Shown here: piece after piece, positions 25,400 to 33,865 of the stretch | Layout of the letters: each line of letters begins with the position of its first letter | Position numbering within the stretch: the stretch's first letter is position 1 | NCBI GenBank assembly: GCA_040007095.1 | Contig: JBDTVS010000012.1 | Coordinates: forward strand, 1 to 55,246 | Length of the DNA stretch: 55,246 nucleotides | Direction of reading: 5' to 3' | DNA from: JBDTVS01 sp040007095 | GTDB taxonomy: Bacteria > Acidobacteriota > Vicinamibacteria > Vicinamibacterales > CAVVIG01 | Position numbers and translations under genes: made by a program | The notes under the pieces: generated by a model | The model's database searches: none | Seen by the model: the letters and a program-made list of their open reading frames with translations, nothing else | What the model was told of the DNA's origin: nothing

Positions 25400-25786
25400 T
25401 TACAGAGTGGAGCCGGGCACCTTGAGCACAACGTAGCGCGTCTGCGCACCCATGACGTTGGCGGCCTTCATGATCGCCATGTTGGCGTCGAAGGGACGCA
25501 CGGGGCCCGACAGCTCGAGGCCGAGGCCGTCGCGAGAGAACGCCATCGATCGCTCGAGGTTCGCGACAATGCGACTGAATTTACCGAGACCAATCACGGC
25601 GGACGGCGCCGTTTCTTCCGGCGCCGTTTCTTTCGGCGCCGGAAGCGGGGATTGTTTCAACGCCTGCGGCCGCCGCGGCGACGCCCGGAGCCGGTGCGAC
25701 GCGACGACTCCGCCGACGAACAGCAGCGCGCCGATCGCCACGAAACACAAGAATGGGTGGCGCACGCGTCCGTCGGTCATCGTCAT
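25400..25786 (-). CDS. Membrane-anchored, truncated VOC/glyoxalase-like protein
   Basis: 128 residues: one N-terminal transmembrane or signal segment (FLCFVAIGALLFVGGVVA), a Pro/Glu-rich linker with repeated KETAPEETAPS, then the first beta-alpha-beta-beta unit of a vicinal-oxygen-chelate domain (GKFSRIVANLERSMAFSRDGLGLELSG ... YVVLKVPGSTL). The protein stops at TAA just where the VOC fold should continue, with no further VOC sequence in other frames before the convergent gene end at 25323. I read it as a decayed or truncated gene. Full-length relatives are exported VOC proteins. Confidence 0.6.
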   Translation of the reverse strand: MTMTDGRVRHPFLCFVAIGALLFVGGVVASHRLRASPRRPQALKQSPLPAPKETAPEETAPSAVIGLGKFSRIVANLERSMAFSRDGLGLELSGPVRPFDANMAIMKAANVMGAQTRYVVLKVPGSTL

Positions 25787-25820
25787 GTTCTAGGGCTCCC
25801 GACAGCCGCCGCAGACCCGG

Positions 25821-26288
25821 CTATCGTTCGACCTTGATCGTATAGTCGAACCATTCCTTGATCTTCGTGTCTTTCACGAAGAAGACGCCGACGCCTTCCC
25901 AGGTCAATGGCCGGGTCTTCGAGACGAAGCGGTCGATCCGATGGGTGATGACCAGCGGTCCCTTCGCGTAGGCGTCGAGAATGCGGAATTCAATCTGCTG
26001 AGACGACTCCATCCAGGAACCGAGCCGTTCCCTGACACCCGCGTGGCCGATCGCGGGCGGCGTGGTCTCCGACATCCGATAAACGCTGTCGTCCGCCAGG
26101 TAGGGCACGATCTTGTCGAGATCTCGCGTGGACCAGGCGGCGCAAAACGCCGTCACGACGCGGACATTTGCGCGCTCCGCCTCGGTCTGACCCTCTGCGG
26201 CGCCGACTACGCCGGCCGGCATGAATCCCGAGGCCAGTGCGACACCGATGAACGACCTTCGTCCTATTCCGTCGCTGGGTGAATCCAC
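25821..26288 (-). CDS. Exported limonene-epoxide hydrolase / NTF2-like family protein
   Basis: GTG 26288 is taken as start because GGAGG lies five bases upstream; it yields 155 residues. The N-terminus has a Tat-like signal (GIGRRSFIGVALASGF, ending near GAA-EG). The mature part is a SnoaL/NTF2-like cone: VVTAFCAAWSTRDLDKIVPYLADDSVYRM, then ITHRIDRFVSK and GVGVFFVKDTKIKEWFDYTI, which is closest to limonene-1,2-epoxide hydrolase-type proteins. Candidate catalytic Asp and Arg residues occur in IDRF and EWFDY, but an enzyme activity is not proven. Surrounding genes give no pathway. Confidence 0.8.
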   Translation of the reverse strand: MDSPSDGIGRRSFIGVALASGFMPAGVVGAAEGQTEAERANVRVVTAFCAAWSTRDLDKIVPYLADDSVYRMSETTPPAIGHAGVRERLGSWMESSQQIEFRILDAYAKGPLVITHRIDRFVSKTRPLTWEGVGVFFVKDTKIKEWFDYTIKVER

Positions 26289-26324
26289 GTCAACCTCCAG
26301 TTCGGCTGCTGGGTCAGCGTCGAC

Positions 26325-26415
26325 CCGAGCCGCGAACAACCAACGAGAGCACCGAGATCACCGAGGAGAAACATCGGGTTGTTGGTTCGGTGTGCTTCCC
26401 GGTGTGATCGGTGGT
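26325..26415. repeat. Inverted CACCGAG dispersed repeat
   Basis: AACAACCAACGAGAGCACCG and AGATCACCGAGGAG face GGTTGTTGGTTCGGTG and CGGTGTGATCGGTGGTCG, giving a palindrome of about 90 bases in the 208-base gap between the NTF2-like gene and the MHS transporter end. A similar ACCGAACACACCGAG..CTCGGTGATCTCCTC pair is at 38567-38630. Confidence 0.55.
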
Positions 26416-26496
26416 CGACGTGAAACGGAAAACCCACGACAGAATTGACAGACCTATCCGGACAGACCGCCACATCGATGTGGCGGAAAGCTCCCA

Positions 26497-27807
26497 TCAT
26501 CGGTCGGAGGTGAGATCACGTCGATACGTCTCCTTCAGTCTGAGCGCGCACAGCCACGAGATGATCGATACTTGCACCCCGTACGCGGTGACGAGCCAGG
26601 AACTGCCCGACAGACTGAACAGCGCGGTCGCAACGAATGGGGCGATGGCGCCGCCGAAAATGGTGCCGAGCGTCAGGCTCAGCGACGCACCGCTGTATCG
26701 AACGGTCGTGGGAAAGAGCTCGGCGAAGACTGCCGCCTGCGGACCGATGTAGGCGCCCTGAATCACGCCCATGCCGCACAGCGAAAGGGCGGCGAGCGGT
26801 ATGGATTTCGTGTCCACAAGGGGAAAGAAAACCAGGGACCAGGGGATCAGCGCTCCGCAGCTCCAGCACATGATCCGGCGCCGGCCGAAACGATCGGACC
26901 ACGCCGCAAAGAACACAATCGACCCGGCCAGGCAGACGGCCGTGACCAGCAGCAACGCAAGGGTCGTGGTCAGCGGGTAAGCCAGTTCGCGGGTCGCGTA
27001 CGAGACGAAATACACGATGAGGATGTAACCAAGCGTACTGATGGCCAGGTAGCTGCCGGCCGCCAGCAGCACAGTACGGGTGTCGCTGCGGAGGACATCG
27101 AGAATCGGCATCCGGCGCGTCGCGCGTGTTCGCTGCATGTCCAGGAACATCGGGCTTTCGGCAAGGCCGAGCCGGACGAAGAGCCCGACGGCCACCAGCA
27201 CGCCGCTGGCGAGGAACGGGATTCGCCAGCCCCACACCGCGAACTCTACCGGTGTGACGAAGGTGGAGGTCACGAGAAACGCCAGGTTCGAGAGGATGAT
27301 GCCGGCCGGGAGGCCGAGTGCGACAAAACTCCCGAAATATCCCCGTCGATGCTGTGGCGCGTGCTCCACCGACATCAAGACGGCGCCGCCCCACTCGCCT
27401 CCCAACGCAAAGCCCTGGATGAAGCGGAAGGTCGCCAACAGCACGGGCGCCCAGACGCCCCAACTCTCGTAGTTGGGCAGCAGGCCGATCCCGACGGTGG
27501 AGAGCCCCATCATCATCAAGGACCAGACCAGCACGGACTTGCGCCCGACTCGATCGCCGAAGTGCCCCATCACCACGCCGCCGAGAGGGCGCGCGATGAA
27601 CCCGACGGCAAAGGTCGCGAACGCGGCCAGCGTACCGGCCAGGTGGGATACTGCCGGGAAGAACTGCGGCGCAAAGACGACGGCCGCCGCCGTGCCGTAG
27701 ATGAAGAAGTCGTACCACTCGATCGTGGTGCCGATGGCGCTCGCGAACGCGACGCGCCGCGCCGCGGCGTCGCGCCCCATCGATGGCATCGAACTCAGGT
27801 CCGTCAC
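26497..27807 (-). CDS. MFS transporter, metabolite:H+ symporter (MHS) family
   Basis: 436 residues and about 12 transmembrane segments. MHS signatures: IGTTIEWYDFFIYGTAAA in TM1, GHFGDRVGRKSVLV (motif A), FIQGFALGGEWGGAVLMSVEHAP, GWRIPFLAS and the second GRR loop DRFGRRRIM. The group contains shikimate, ketoglutarate, proline/betaine and citrate importers, so a small carboxylate or osmolyte is likely, but the substrate cannot be read. The frame opens with GTG 27807; ATGs follow at 27789 and 27780. It is divergent from cluster B, with a 283-base gap. Confidence 0.9.
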   Translation of the reverse strand: MTDLSSMPSMGRDAAARRVAFASAIGTTIEWYDFFIYGTAAAVVFAPQFFPAVSHLAGTLAAFATFAVGFIARPLGGVVMGHFGDRVGRKSVLVWSLMMMGLSTVGIGLLPNYESWGVWAPVLLATFRFIQGFALGGEWGGAVLMSVEHAPQHRRGYFGSFVALGLPAGIILSNLAFLVTSTFVTPVEFAVWGWRIPFLASGVLVAVGLFVRLGLAESPMFLDMQRTRATRRMPILDVLRSDTRTVLLAAGSYLAISTLGYILIVYFVSYATRELAYPLTTTLALLLVTAVCLAGSIVFFAAWSDRFGRRRIMCWSCGALIPWSLVFFPLVDTKSIPLAALSLCGMGVIQGAYIGPQAAVFAELFPTTVRYSGASLSLTLGTIFGGAIAPFVATALFSLSGSSWLVTAYGVQVSIISWLCALRLKETYRRDLTSDR

Positions 27808-28090
27808 GTTGGTGATTCCGATGCGAACGAGCTCCGTGGCTGCGTCATGTGTGTCTCGCAGACGCTGAGAGCACGTTGCGATTGGATGGTCCGGAGCATA
27901 CCACCGGTGATCCAGCGCGGTCGATACCGCAAGCGTATCGAATCAGGTCAATGGAGGTATTGAACTCGCGCCGCGGCAATCCCCCGCAGGCATCGTGCTC
28001 TTTTCTCAGAGGGGCTCATCCGCGTGGTGTAGCATCAGCGACAGACGGAATCGACCGATTTCGGAGCGCGTGCCCCGACGGAAATATGGC

Positions 28091-30547
28091 ATGAGAGAGA
28101 CAAGAGGAGTGGTTCAGGTCGGTTGGGCCATCGCAGTCTCGATTTTCCTGATGGCCGGCCGCGAACATCTCGCCGCCGCCCGAAAGCAGGCAACGGGCTC
28201 CTCAGCGGCGCCCGGTGCTCAACGCCTGCCGGGGACGCCCGCCGCGTCCGCCGCCTCAGAGCGCGCGCTGCTCGATCAGTACTGCGTCACCTGCCACAAC
28301 GATCGAACGAAAACCGCGAATCTGTCTCTCGAGCGCCCGGATCTCGAAACGGTCGGCGATCACCCGGAATTGTGGGAGAAAGTCGTGCGCAAGCTGCGCG
28401 CAGGCGTCATGCCGCCGCCGGATGTGAAACGGCCGCCGCTGTCCGAGTACGAAGGGCTCAGGGACTGGCTCGAAAGTGAACTCGATCGCCGCGCGGCCTT
28501 GCGCGTCAGTCCGGGCTCGGTGGTCCTCCATCGTTTGAACCGCACCGAATACGCGAATGTCGTCCGCGACCTGCTGGATCTCGATATCGACGTCGCGACG
28601 CTGCTCCCGCCCGACGATTCGGCACGGGGCTTCGACAACATCGCCGGGTCGCTGACCATTTCTCCGACCCTGCTCGAAGCGTACACGACGGCAGCGACAA
28701 GGGTCGCCCGCATGGCGGTTGGATACTGGAAGACGCCGACCGAATCGACCTACCTGGCGCCGGGCGATACGTCGCAGAATCAGCACATCGAGGGTCTGCC
28801 GCTTGGCACTCGTGGCGGCCTGTTGGTCCGCCACAACTTCCCGGCCGACGGCAACTACAAGTTCTCGATCCAGAACTTCGGCATCGGCAGCTATATCCCG
28901 GGCGAGCAGCTCGAGCTCACCATCGACGGCGAGCGGGCGCATCTCTTCAACTATCAGGGGATCGGCCTCAGTCAGGGCATGTCGGGGGAGGGCGATGGCG
29001 CCCTCGAGGCGACCATCCCGGTGAAGGCAGGTTCGCGCACGGTGGGCGCCACCTTCCTGGCGACGAACTACCGGCCCAGCCTCGACATCATCAAGCAGTA
29101 CGATCGCAAGTCGCTCGAAAACAACAGCATCCCTCAGCTGCAGTATTACCCCGCGATTGGCTTCCTCCGGATTCAAGGACCGTTCGCGTCCCAGCGTCCG
29201 GTCGACTCCCGCAGCCTCCGCAAGGTCTTTACCTGCCGGCCGGCGAAAGCGAGTCAGGAAGAGCCGTGCGCGGAGTCGATTCTGTCGACGCTCACGCGTC
29301 ATGCCTACCGGCGTCCGGCCACCGCACGCGACCGCGAGGCGCTGATGACCTTCTACGAAGAAGGCCGTCGTGCCGGTACCTTCGACGACGGCATCGAGCT
29401 CGCGCTGCGCCGATTGCTGGCGAGCCCGCAGTTCCTGCTGCGCGCGGAAAAGGAACCTGCCAATATCGTCCCGGGCCGCGCCTATCGCATCGGCGATCTC
29501 GAGCTGGCGTCCCGTCTCTCGTTCTTCCTCTGGAGCAGCATTCCCGACGATGAGCTGATCACGGTGGCGAGCCAGGGCAGGCTCGGCAACGCCAGGGTGC
29601 TCGAGCAAGAGGTGCGGCGCATGCTCGCCGATCCCCGATCGGACGCGCTGGTCGGAAATTTCGCCGCGCAGCTGCTCTACCTGCGCAATCTGCCGGCAAC
29701 CTCGCCGGACGGCGTGTTCTATCCCGACTGGGACGATGAGCTGCGGCAGAGCTTCCGGAAGGAGACCGAGCTCTTCTTCGAAAGCGTGATGCGCGAGGAT
29801 CGCAACGTCGTCGACTTACTGACGGCGGACTACACGTTCCTGAACGAGCGGCTCGCCAGACACTACGGCATTCCGAATATCTACGGCTCGCATTTCCGCC
29901 GGGTGGCGCTCGGGCCCGATCTCGACTACCGTCGAGGCCTGTTGGGCAAGGGCAGTGTGCTGGCGGTGACGTGGACCCAGAACTTCAGGACGTCGCCGGT
30001 CAAGCGAGGCGTCTGGATTCTCGAAAACATCCTCGGCACGCCTCCTCCGGAGCCACCGCCGAACGTGCCGCCGCTCGAGGACTCGGCGGGCGGACCGCAG
30101 AAAATCCTGACGCTGCGCGAGCAGATGACGCAGCACCGGAAGAATCAGCCCTGCGCAGGCTGTCACAAGATCATGGACCCGATCGGCTTCGCGCTCGACA
30201 ACTTCGACGCCGACGGAAAATGGCGACTCAAGCAGGGCGGCGACGGGGGCACGCCGATCGATGCATCGGTCGTGCTCTACGACGGTCAGCAGGTCGATGG
30301 ACCGGTCGGATTGCGGCGCGCCCTGCTGCGGTACTCGCCTCAGTTCGTCCGTATCGTGATCGAGAAGATGATGACCTACGCGCTCGGCCGTGGCGTCGAA
30401 GACTCCGACATGCCGGCAATTCGCGCGATTGCCAGGGAAGCCGCCAAAGACAACAACCGCTTCTCGGCCATCGTCATGGGGATCGTGCGCAGCGCCCAGT
30501 TCCAGATGAGGGTGAAGACGGTGGAGCGTGCGACGAGCGCCAATTGA
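28091..30547 (+). CDS. DUF1592 exported cytochrome, cluster B
   Basis: 818 residues from ATG 28091, which begins a signal-like N-terminus (VGWAIAVSIFLMAG). Heme site CVTCHN, DUF1587 (NRTEYANVVRDLLDLDIDV, DNIAGSLTISPTLLEAY), a beta-sandwich without the Pro-rich insertion of the other two copies, DUF1595 (LTRHAYRRPATARDREAL), DUF1592 (IGDLELASRLSFFLWSSIP), DUF1588 with CAGCHKIMDPIGFALDNFD, and DUF1585 (TYALGRGVEDSDMPAIRAI). A probable periplasmic diheme protein of unknown substrate. It is the first gene of a plus-strand set ending at 33844, and is the most divergent of the three copies (no long linker, shorter). Confidence 0.93.
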   Translation: MRETRGVVQVGWAIAVSIFLMAGREHLAAARKQATGSSAAPGAQRLPGTPAASAASERALLDQYCVTCHNDRTKTANLSLERPDLETVGDHPELWEKVVRKLRAGVMPPPDVKRPPLSEYEGLRDWLESELDRRAALRVSPGSVVLHRLNRTEYANVVRDLLDLDIDVATLLPPDDSARGFDNIAGSLTISPTLLEAYTTAATRVARMAVGYWKTPTESTYLAPGDTSQNQHIEGLPLGTRGGLLVRHNFPADGNYKFSIQNFGIGSYIPGEQLELTIDGERAHLFNYQGIGLSQGMSGEGDGALEATIPVKAGSRTVGATFLATNYRPSLDIIKQYDRKSLENNSIPQLQYYPAIGFLRIQGPFASQRPVDSRSLRKVFTCRPAKASQEEPCAESILSTLTRHAYRRPATARDREALMTFYEEGRRAGTFDDGIELALRRLLASPQFLLRAEKEPANIVPGRAYRIGDLELASRLSFFLWSSIPDDELITVASQGRLGNARVLEQEVRRMLADPRSDALVGNFAAQLLYLRNLPATSPDGVFYPDWDDELRQSFRKETELFFESVMREDRNVVDLLTADYTFLNERLARHYGIPNIYGSHFRRVALGPDLDYRRGLLGKGSVLAVTWTQNFRTSPVKRGVWILENILGTPPPEPPPNVPPLEDSAGGPQKILTLREQMTQHRKNQPCAGCHKIMDPIGFALDNFDADGKWRLKQGGDGGTPIDASVVLYDGQQVDGPVGLRRALLRYSPQFVRIVIEKMMTYALGRGVEDSDMPAIRAIAREAAKDNNRFSAIVMGIVRSAQFQMRVKTVERATSAN

Positions 30548-30558
30548 AGCAAGTTTTG

Positions 30559-30596
30559 AATGCAACCACGAAAGCACGAAGTCACGAAGGTATTGC
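30559..30596. repeat. CACGAA-type dispersed repeat after DUF1592 (cluster B)
   Basis: ATGCAACCACGAAAGCACGA followed by AGTCACGAAGG, starting a few bases after the stop codon of the DUF1592 gene and within the 132-base gap to DUF1552. A single-orientation copy of the family described at 13734. Confidence 0.7.
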
Positions 30597-30679
30597 ACAA
30601 CGGCTACAAAGGCGCACTCACGATCATCTGAGAAAAGCACGACTACGCGCTGGCAGAAAATGTTCCAGGAGAACGGCCA

Positions 30680-32032
30680 ATGTTCATTGCAAAGAAGCAC
30701 ATTCCGCGGCGGACGTTCCTGCGCGGCGCCGGCGTGACGCTGGCGTTGCCGCTGCTGGACTCGATGCTGCCCGCGCTGACGCCTTTGCGCTTGACGGCGG
30801 CAGCTCCGGTGCGCCGGTTCGTCGGGATCTGGCATCCGCATGGCGCCGCCCCGGGCTACTGGAGTCCCCTCCAGGAAGGCAAGGACTTTGCCTTCTCGTT
30901 CATCACCAAACCGTTGGAGCCGTTTCGCGATCGGGTGGTGCTCATCTCGGGACTCGACATGCCTGAGGCGATGGCCACCGACGACGAGCCTGGCGGGGAC
31001 CATGCGCGCGGCGCGGTGCTGTTCTCCGGCGCCCGGCCGCGACGAAACGCGGTGAGCCCCTATCTGGGCGTGACCATCGATCAGACGATCGCGAAGAAAT
31101 ACGGGCAGGACACGATCCTGTCGTCCATTCAATTGGGCGTCGAGGACACGGGCAACTTCGGCAACTGCAACTGGGGCTACAGCTGCGCCTATACCAACTC
31201 GATCTCCTGGTCGTCACCCACCCAGCCGTTGCCGACCGAAGTGAATCCGCGCGTGGCGTTCGAGCGCCTGTTCGGCGATGGCACGAATCCGGAAGAGCGG
31301 CGGGCCGGACGTAAGCAGAACGCGAGCATTCTCGACGCCGTCACGCGCGAGCTTCGTCTGTTCAAGAACGACCTCGGCGAGGGTGATCGAAGCCGGCTCG
31401 ACACCTATCTCGAGAACATTCGCGAGCTCGAGCGGCGGATCCAGATCGCGATGGCCAATTCGGTCAAGGAACCGTCGGTCGACGTCCCGTTCGGTCTGCC
31501 GGAAAGCAAGCACGTCCATTACCGCCTGATGTACGACCTGATGGCGCTGGCGTTCGCGGGAGACATCACACGCTCCGCCACCTTCATGCTGGGCCGCGAC
31601 CTTACCGGGATCAGCTTCCCCGAGTCGGGCTTCAACGGCGGTTGGCACGGGTCGTCGCACCACGGCGACAAACCGGAGAACGTCGCCAACTACGCCAAGA
31701 TGAACCGCTATCACGTGCAGAACCTGGCCTACTTCTGCGACAAACTGCGGCTCATTCCCGACGCAGACGGCAGCGTGCTGGATCACGTGCTGATCTACAA
31801 GGGCAGCAACATGGGTAACTCGCATCGCCACGCGCACGAGAAGGTGCCGGTGATTCTGGTGGGCGGCATCGACGGTGCGTTCAAAGGGAACCGGCACATC
31901 GTGTTTCCGGACAACACGCAGCGGACGTCCAACCTGCTGTTGAGCATCCTGCACCGGTTCGGGATTGAACAGGAACGGATCGGGACGAGCACCGGGCCAC
32001 TGGCCGGCATCGAGCCGCTGCCGATGACCTAA
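30680..32032 (+). CDS. DUF1552 (HxxSHH motif) Tat-exported protein, cluster B
   Basis: 450 residues; ATG 30680 has AGGAGAACGGCCA upstream. Tat-type N-terminus HIPRRTFLRGAGVTLALPLL; central motif WHGSSHHGDK; GLDMPEAMATDDEPGGDHAR, CNWGYSCAYTNSISWSSPTQ and NMGNSHRHAHEKVPVILVGG in positions equivalent to the other copies. Its loop NCNWGYSC and the sequence SNMGN..HRHAHE are more like the cluster D copy than those of clusters A and C, so there are two subtypes in this window. Its stop codon is the left border of a large palindromic repeat. Confidence 0.93.
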   Translation: MFIAKKHIPRRTFLRGAGVTLALPLLDSMLPALTPLRLTAAAPVRRFVGIWHPHGAAPGYWSPLQEGKDFAFSFITKPLEPFRDRVVLISGLDMPEAMATDDEPGGDHARGAVLFSGARPRRNAVSPYLGVTIDQTIAKKYGQDTILSSIQLGVEDTGNFGNCNWGYSCAYTNSISWSSPTQPLPTEVNPRVAFERLFGDGTNPEERRAGRKQNASILDAVTRELRLFKNDLGEGDRSRLDTYLENIRELERRIQIAMANSVKEPSVDVPFGLPESKHVHYRLMYDLMALAFAGDITRSATFMLGRDLTGISFPESGFNGGWHGSSHHGDKPENVANYAKMNRYHVQNLAYFCDKLRLIPDADGSVLDHVLIYKGSNMGNSHRHAHEKVPVILVGGIDGAFKGNRHIVFPDNTQRTSNLLLSILHRFGIEQERIGTSTGPLAGIEPLPMT

Positions 32033-32190
32033 GGACCCTGGCGGGAATTAAGCTGTCAACTTGGGCGTCGAGGCGCCCGCCCGGCAAGGCGTGAGGAGCG
32101 CGCATACCGGGAGTATGCAAGCGACGAGCAACGCAGCCCGGCGGGATGCATCGACGGCGAAGGTGGCAGCCTAATTTCCGCCAGGGTCCT
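32033..32190. repeat. Palindromic dispersed element, copy R3
   Basis: Long complementary ends (32033-32071 against about 32150-32190, roughly 39 bases with about six mismatches; the outer 17, beginning GGACCCTGGCGG, pair with one mismatch). The core has a perfect hairpin GCATAC-CGGGA-GTATGC and then GCGACGAGCAACGCAGCCC GGCGGGATGCATCGACG, clearly homologous to the core of R2 (21545). The element starts directly at the stop codon of the DUF1552 gene. End sequences differ from R2 but remain self-complementary, suggesting that structure matters. Confidence 0.85.
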
Positions 32191-32191
32191 A

Positions 32192-32240
32192 AGGGCCTGC
32201 GGCAGAATAAGGTGCACACCTTGATTCTGCCGCGGGCCCT
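32192..32240. repeat. Core-less hairpin R4 adjoining R3
   Basis: AGGGCCTGCGGCAGAAT pairs with ATTCTGCCGCGGGCCCT (16 of 17), and the stem continues AAGGTG/CACCTT with one bulge to a 2-base loop. Its end sequence resembles the ends of R3 (AGGACCCTGGCGG) but the core is missing, so it looks like a deletion derivative of the same family placed end to end with R3. Confidence 0.75.
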
Positions 32241-32303
32241 AACCTAGTGGTTCGTCAACTTCGAAATGCAACCACGAAACCACGAAAACACGAAAAAGAA
32301 TCA

Positions 32304-32900
32304 ATGGGCCTTGAAATGACGCGGCCGATGTGGAGATCTGAGCACCGTGCACGCTGGCTGATCACGATGGTCGTGGCGGCCGCCTCGGTCGCACCGGTCG
32401 CGGCCCAGTTCGGCGGCAAGGCCACGAGACCCCAGGTCGAGCCGCCCAAAGGTCCGGTACGGCAGGTCATCTTCAAGAACTGCATTTCGTGTCACGGTAT
32501 CGATGACTATGCTTACAATGCCATGGATAGAGACGGTTGGAACGCGCTCATCGAGACCAAGCACAAAGACGCAAAGATTCTGATCTCCGACACGGATCGG
32601 AACCTGCTCCTCGATTGGGTCGTGGCCAAATTCGGCCCGAGTTCGCGGCCATTTCCGCGGACATATGTGCCTCCCGAGATCACGACGTTCTTCAGCGACC
32701 CTGAAGCGCAGACCGTGCTCGACAGAGCGTGCAAGTCGTGCCACGGTATCGAGCGCGTCAATGAGGCAAGGTACAGCCCGGATCGGTGGCGCGTCGTCAC
32801 CCTCGACATGCGGCAGCGGGGCGCGACAGTGACCGACGAGGAGCTCGAACGCCTGGTCGAGTGGTTGGGCCGGGTGCGTGGCACGAACCCCAACCAATGA
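32304..32900 (+). CDS. Exported diheme cytochrome c-like protein (cluster B)
   Basis: 198 residues from ATG 32304 (the frame upstream is a CACGAA repeat). Signal peptide about residues 1-34 (LITMVVAAASVAPVAA-Q). Two CxxCH motifs in similar sequence, NCISCHGIDDYAYNAMDRDGW and SCHGIERVNEARYSPDRW, each followed by a helix, suggest two related halves like the heme-binding N-terminal part of quinohemoproteins. A plausible electron carrier for the DUF1592 cytochrome of the same operon. The DNA between it and DUF1552 is occupied by R3, R4 and a CACGAA repeat (32263-32296). Confidence 0.87.
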   Translation: MGLEMTRPMWRSEHRARWLITMVVAAASVAPVAAQFGGKATRPQVEPPKGPVRQVIFKNCISCHGIDDYAYNAMDRDGWNALIETKHKDAKILISDTDRNLLLDWVVAKFGPSSRPFPRTYVPPEITTFFSDPEAQTVLDRACKSCHGIERVNEARYSPDRWRVVTLDMRQRGATVTDEELERLVEWLGRVRGTNPNQ

Positions 32901-32944
32901 AGGCGCATGACTGTGACCAGCAGACAAAGTGAGGTAGTGCGGAG

Positions 32945-33844
32945 ATGACGAAGGGTGGCCTCAGCGTGATCGTGATCATCGTCGGCCTCGCAGCGATCTT
33001 GTGTCCCGCGCCGCCGACCGGCGCCGGCCTTCGCGACTCGGTCGCCAGACTCGCCGGCGGGGCTCGCGTGGAGGCGGCGCAAAAGCCAACGGCAGCGCCG
33101 AGCGAGACGAATCTGACGGCGACGTCTGCGAACGTCAGCGAAGCCGGACTCCCGGTCAAGATACGGATTCTGCGGTGGTCCACCGATGAGGAGCGCGGTC
33201 AACTCGCCGCTGCACTGGCGACGCCTCGACCCGAGCCAGCGCCGGCGGCCGCGCCGGTCGGAACCGGAGCCGCGGCAGGAACCGGGGCCGCCGCCGGAGC
33301 TGAAGCAGCCGCAGGAGCCGGCGCACCGGCAGGGGCGAGGGAAGGGAATCCGCCACCGGCAGCGGGCGACGGCGGCGGGGCGCGCGGAGCACGCGGCGCG
33401 GGGGCCGGGGCCGTCGCGGGCCGAGGCGGACGTGGTGGCGCGCGTGGCGGGCGTGGCGACGCCGGGGCCCCGCCCAGTCCCATGGCCGCGTTGACGGCCG
33501 CCATCGTCAAGGCACCCACCATCGGTTACCTCTGGACCAACGACGTGACCGGCTATTCGATCAAATACGCCTATCGCGCCTCGCTGCCGGCCGGCGGCGA
33601 GCGCATCATCCTGGCAAGCGATCGTCGTCTTGGCGAGTATTCATCCGCATGGAAACCCGCCGGGGCCGCCGCGGTGACCGACTATGAGTTCACGGTCATC
33701 GAGATGCGGCTGGACGCGAAGGGATTGGGTGAAGGGAAAACGTCGCTGACGGGCAAGGTGATCCTCGACAGCGAGGCAAAAACCGTCGCGCTCGAAAACT
33801 ACGCGGCGACTCTGACGATCCTTCAGAACATCAAGCGAGGGTAA
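32945..33844 (+). CDS. Exported hypothetical protein with Ala/Gly-rich insertion (cluster B)
   Basis: 299 residues. Signal peptide (SVIVIIVGLAAILC..), a short conserved part (VKIRILRWSTDEERGQLAAAL), then about 85 residues almost entirely Ala, Gly, Pro and Arg, then a conserved beta-rich end (GYLWTNDVTGYSIKYAYRA, ERIILASDRRLGEY, YEFTVIEMRLDAKG, GKTSLTGKV). The two conserved parts match exported acidobacterial hypotheticals I recall; the low-complexity insertion is probably a flexible linker. Function unknown. It is 44 bases after the diheme gene and converges on an ankyrin gene 21 bases away. Confidence 0.8.
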   Translation: MTKGGLSVIVIIVGLAAILCPAPPTGAGLRDSVARLAGGARVEAAQKPTAAPSETNLTATSANVSEAGLPVKIRILRWSTDEERGQLAAALATPRPEPAPAAAPVGTGAAAGTGAAAGAEAAAGAGAPAGAREGNPPPAAGDGGGARGARGAGAGAVAGRGGRGGARGGRGDAGAPPSPMAALTAAIVKAPTIGYLWTNDVTGYSIKYAYRASLPAGGERIILASDRRLGEYSSAWKPAGAAAVTDYEFTVIEMRLDAKGLGEGKTSLTGKVILDSEAKTVALENYAATLTILQNIKRG

Positions 33845-33865
33845 TTGACACGACGGTGTGGCGCG

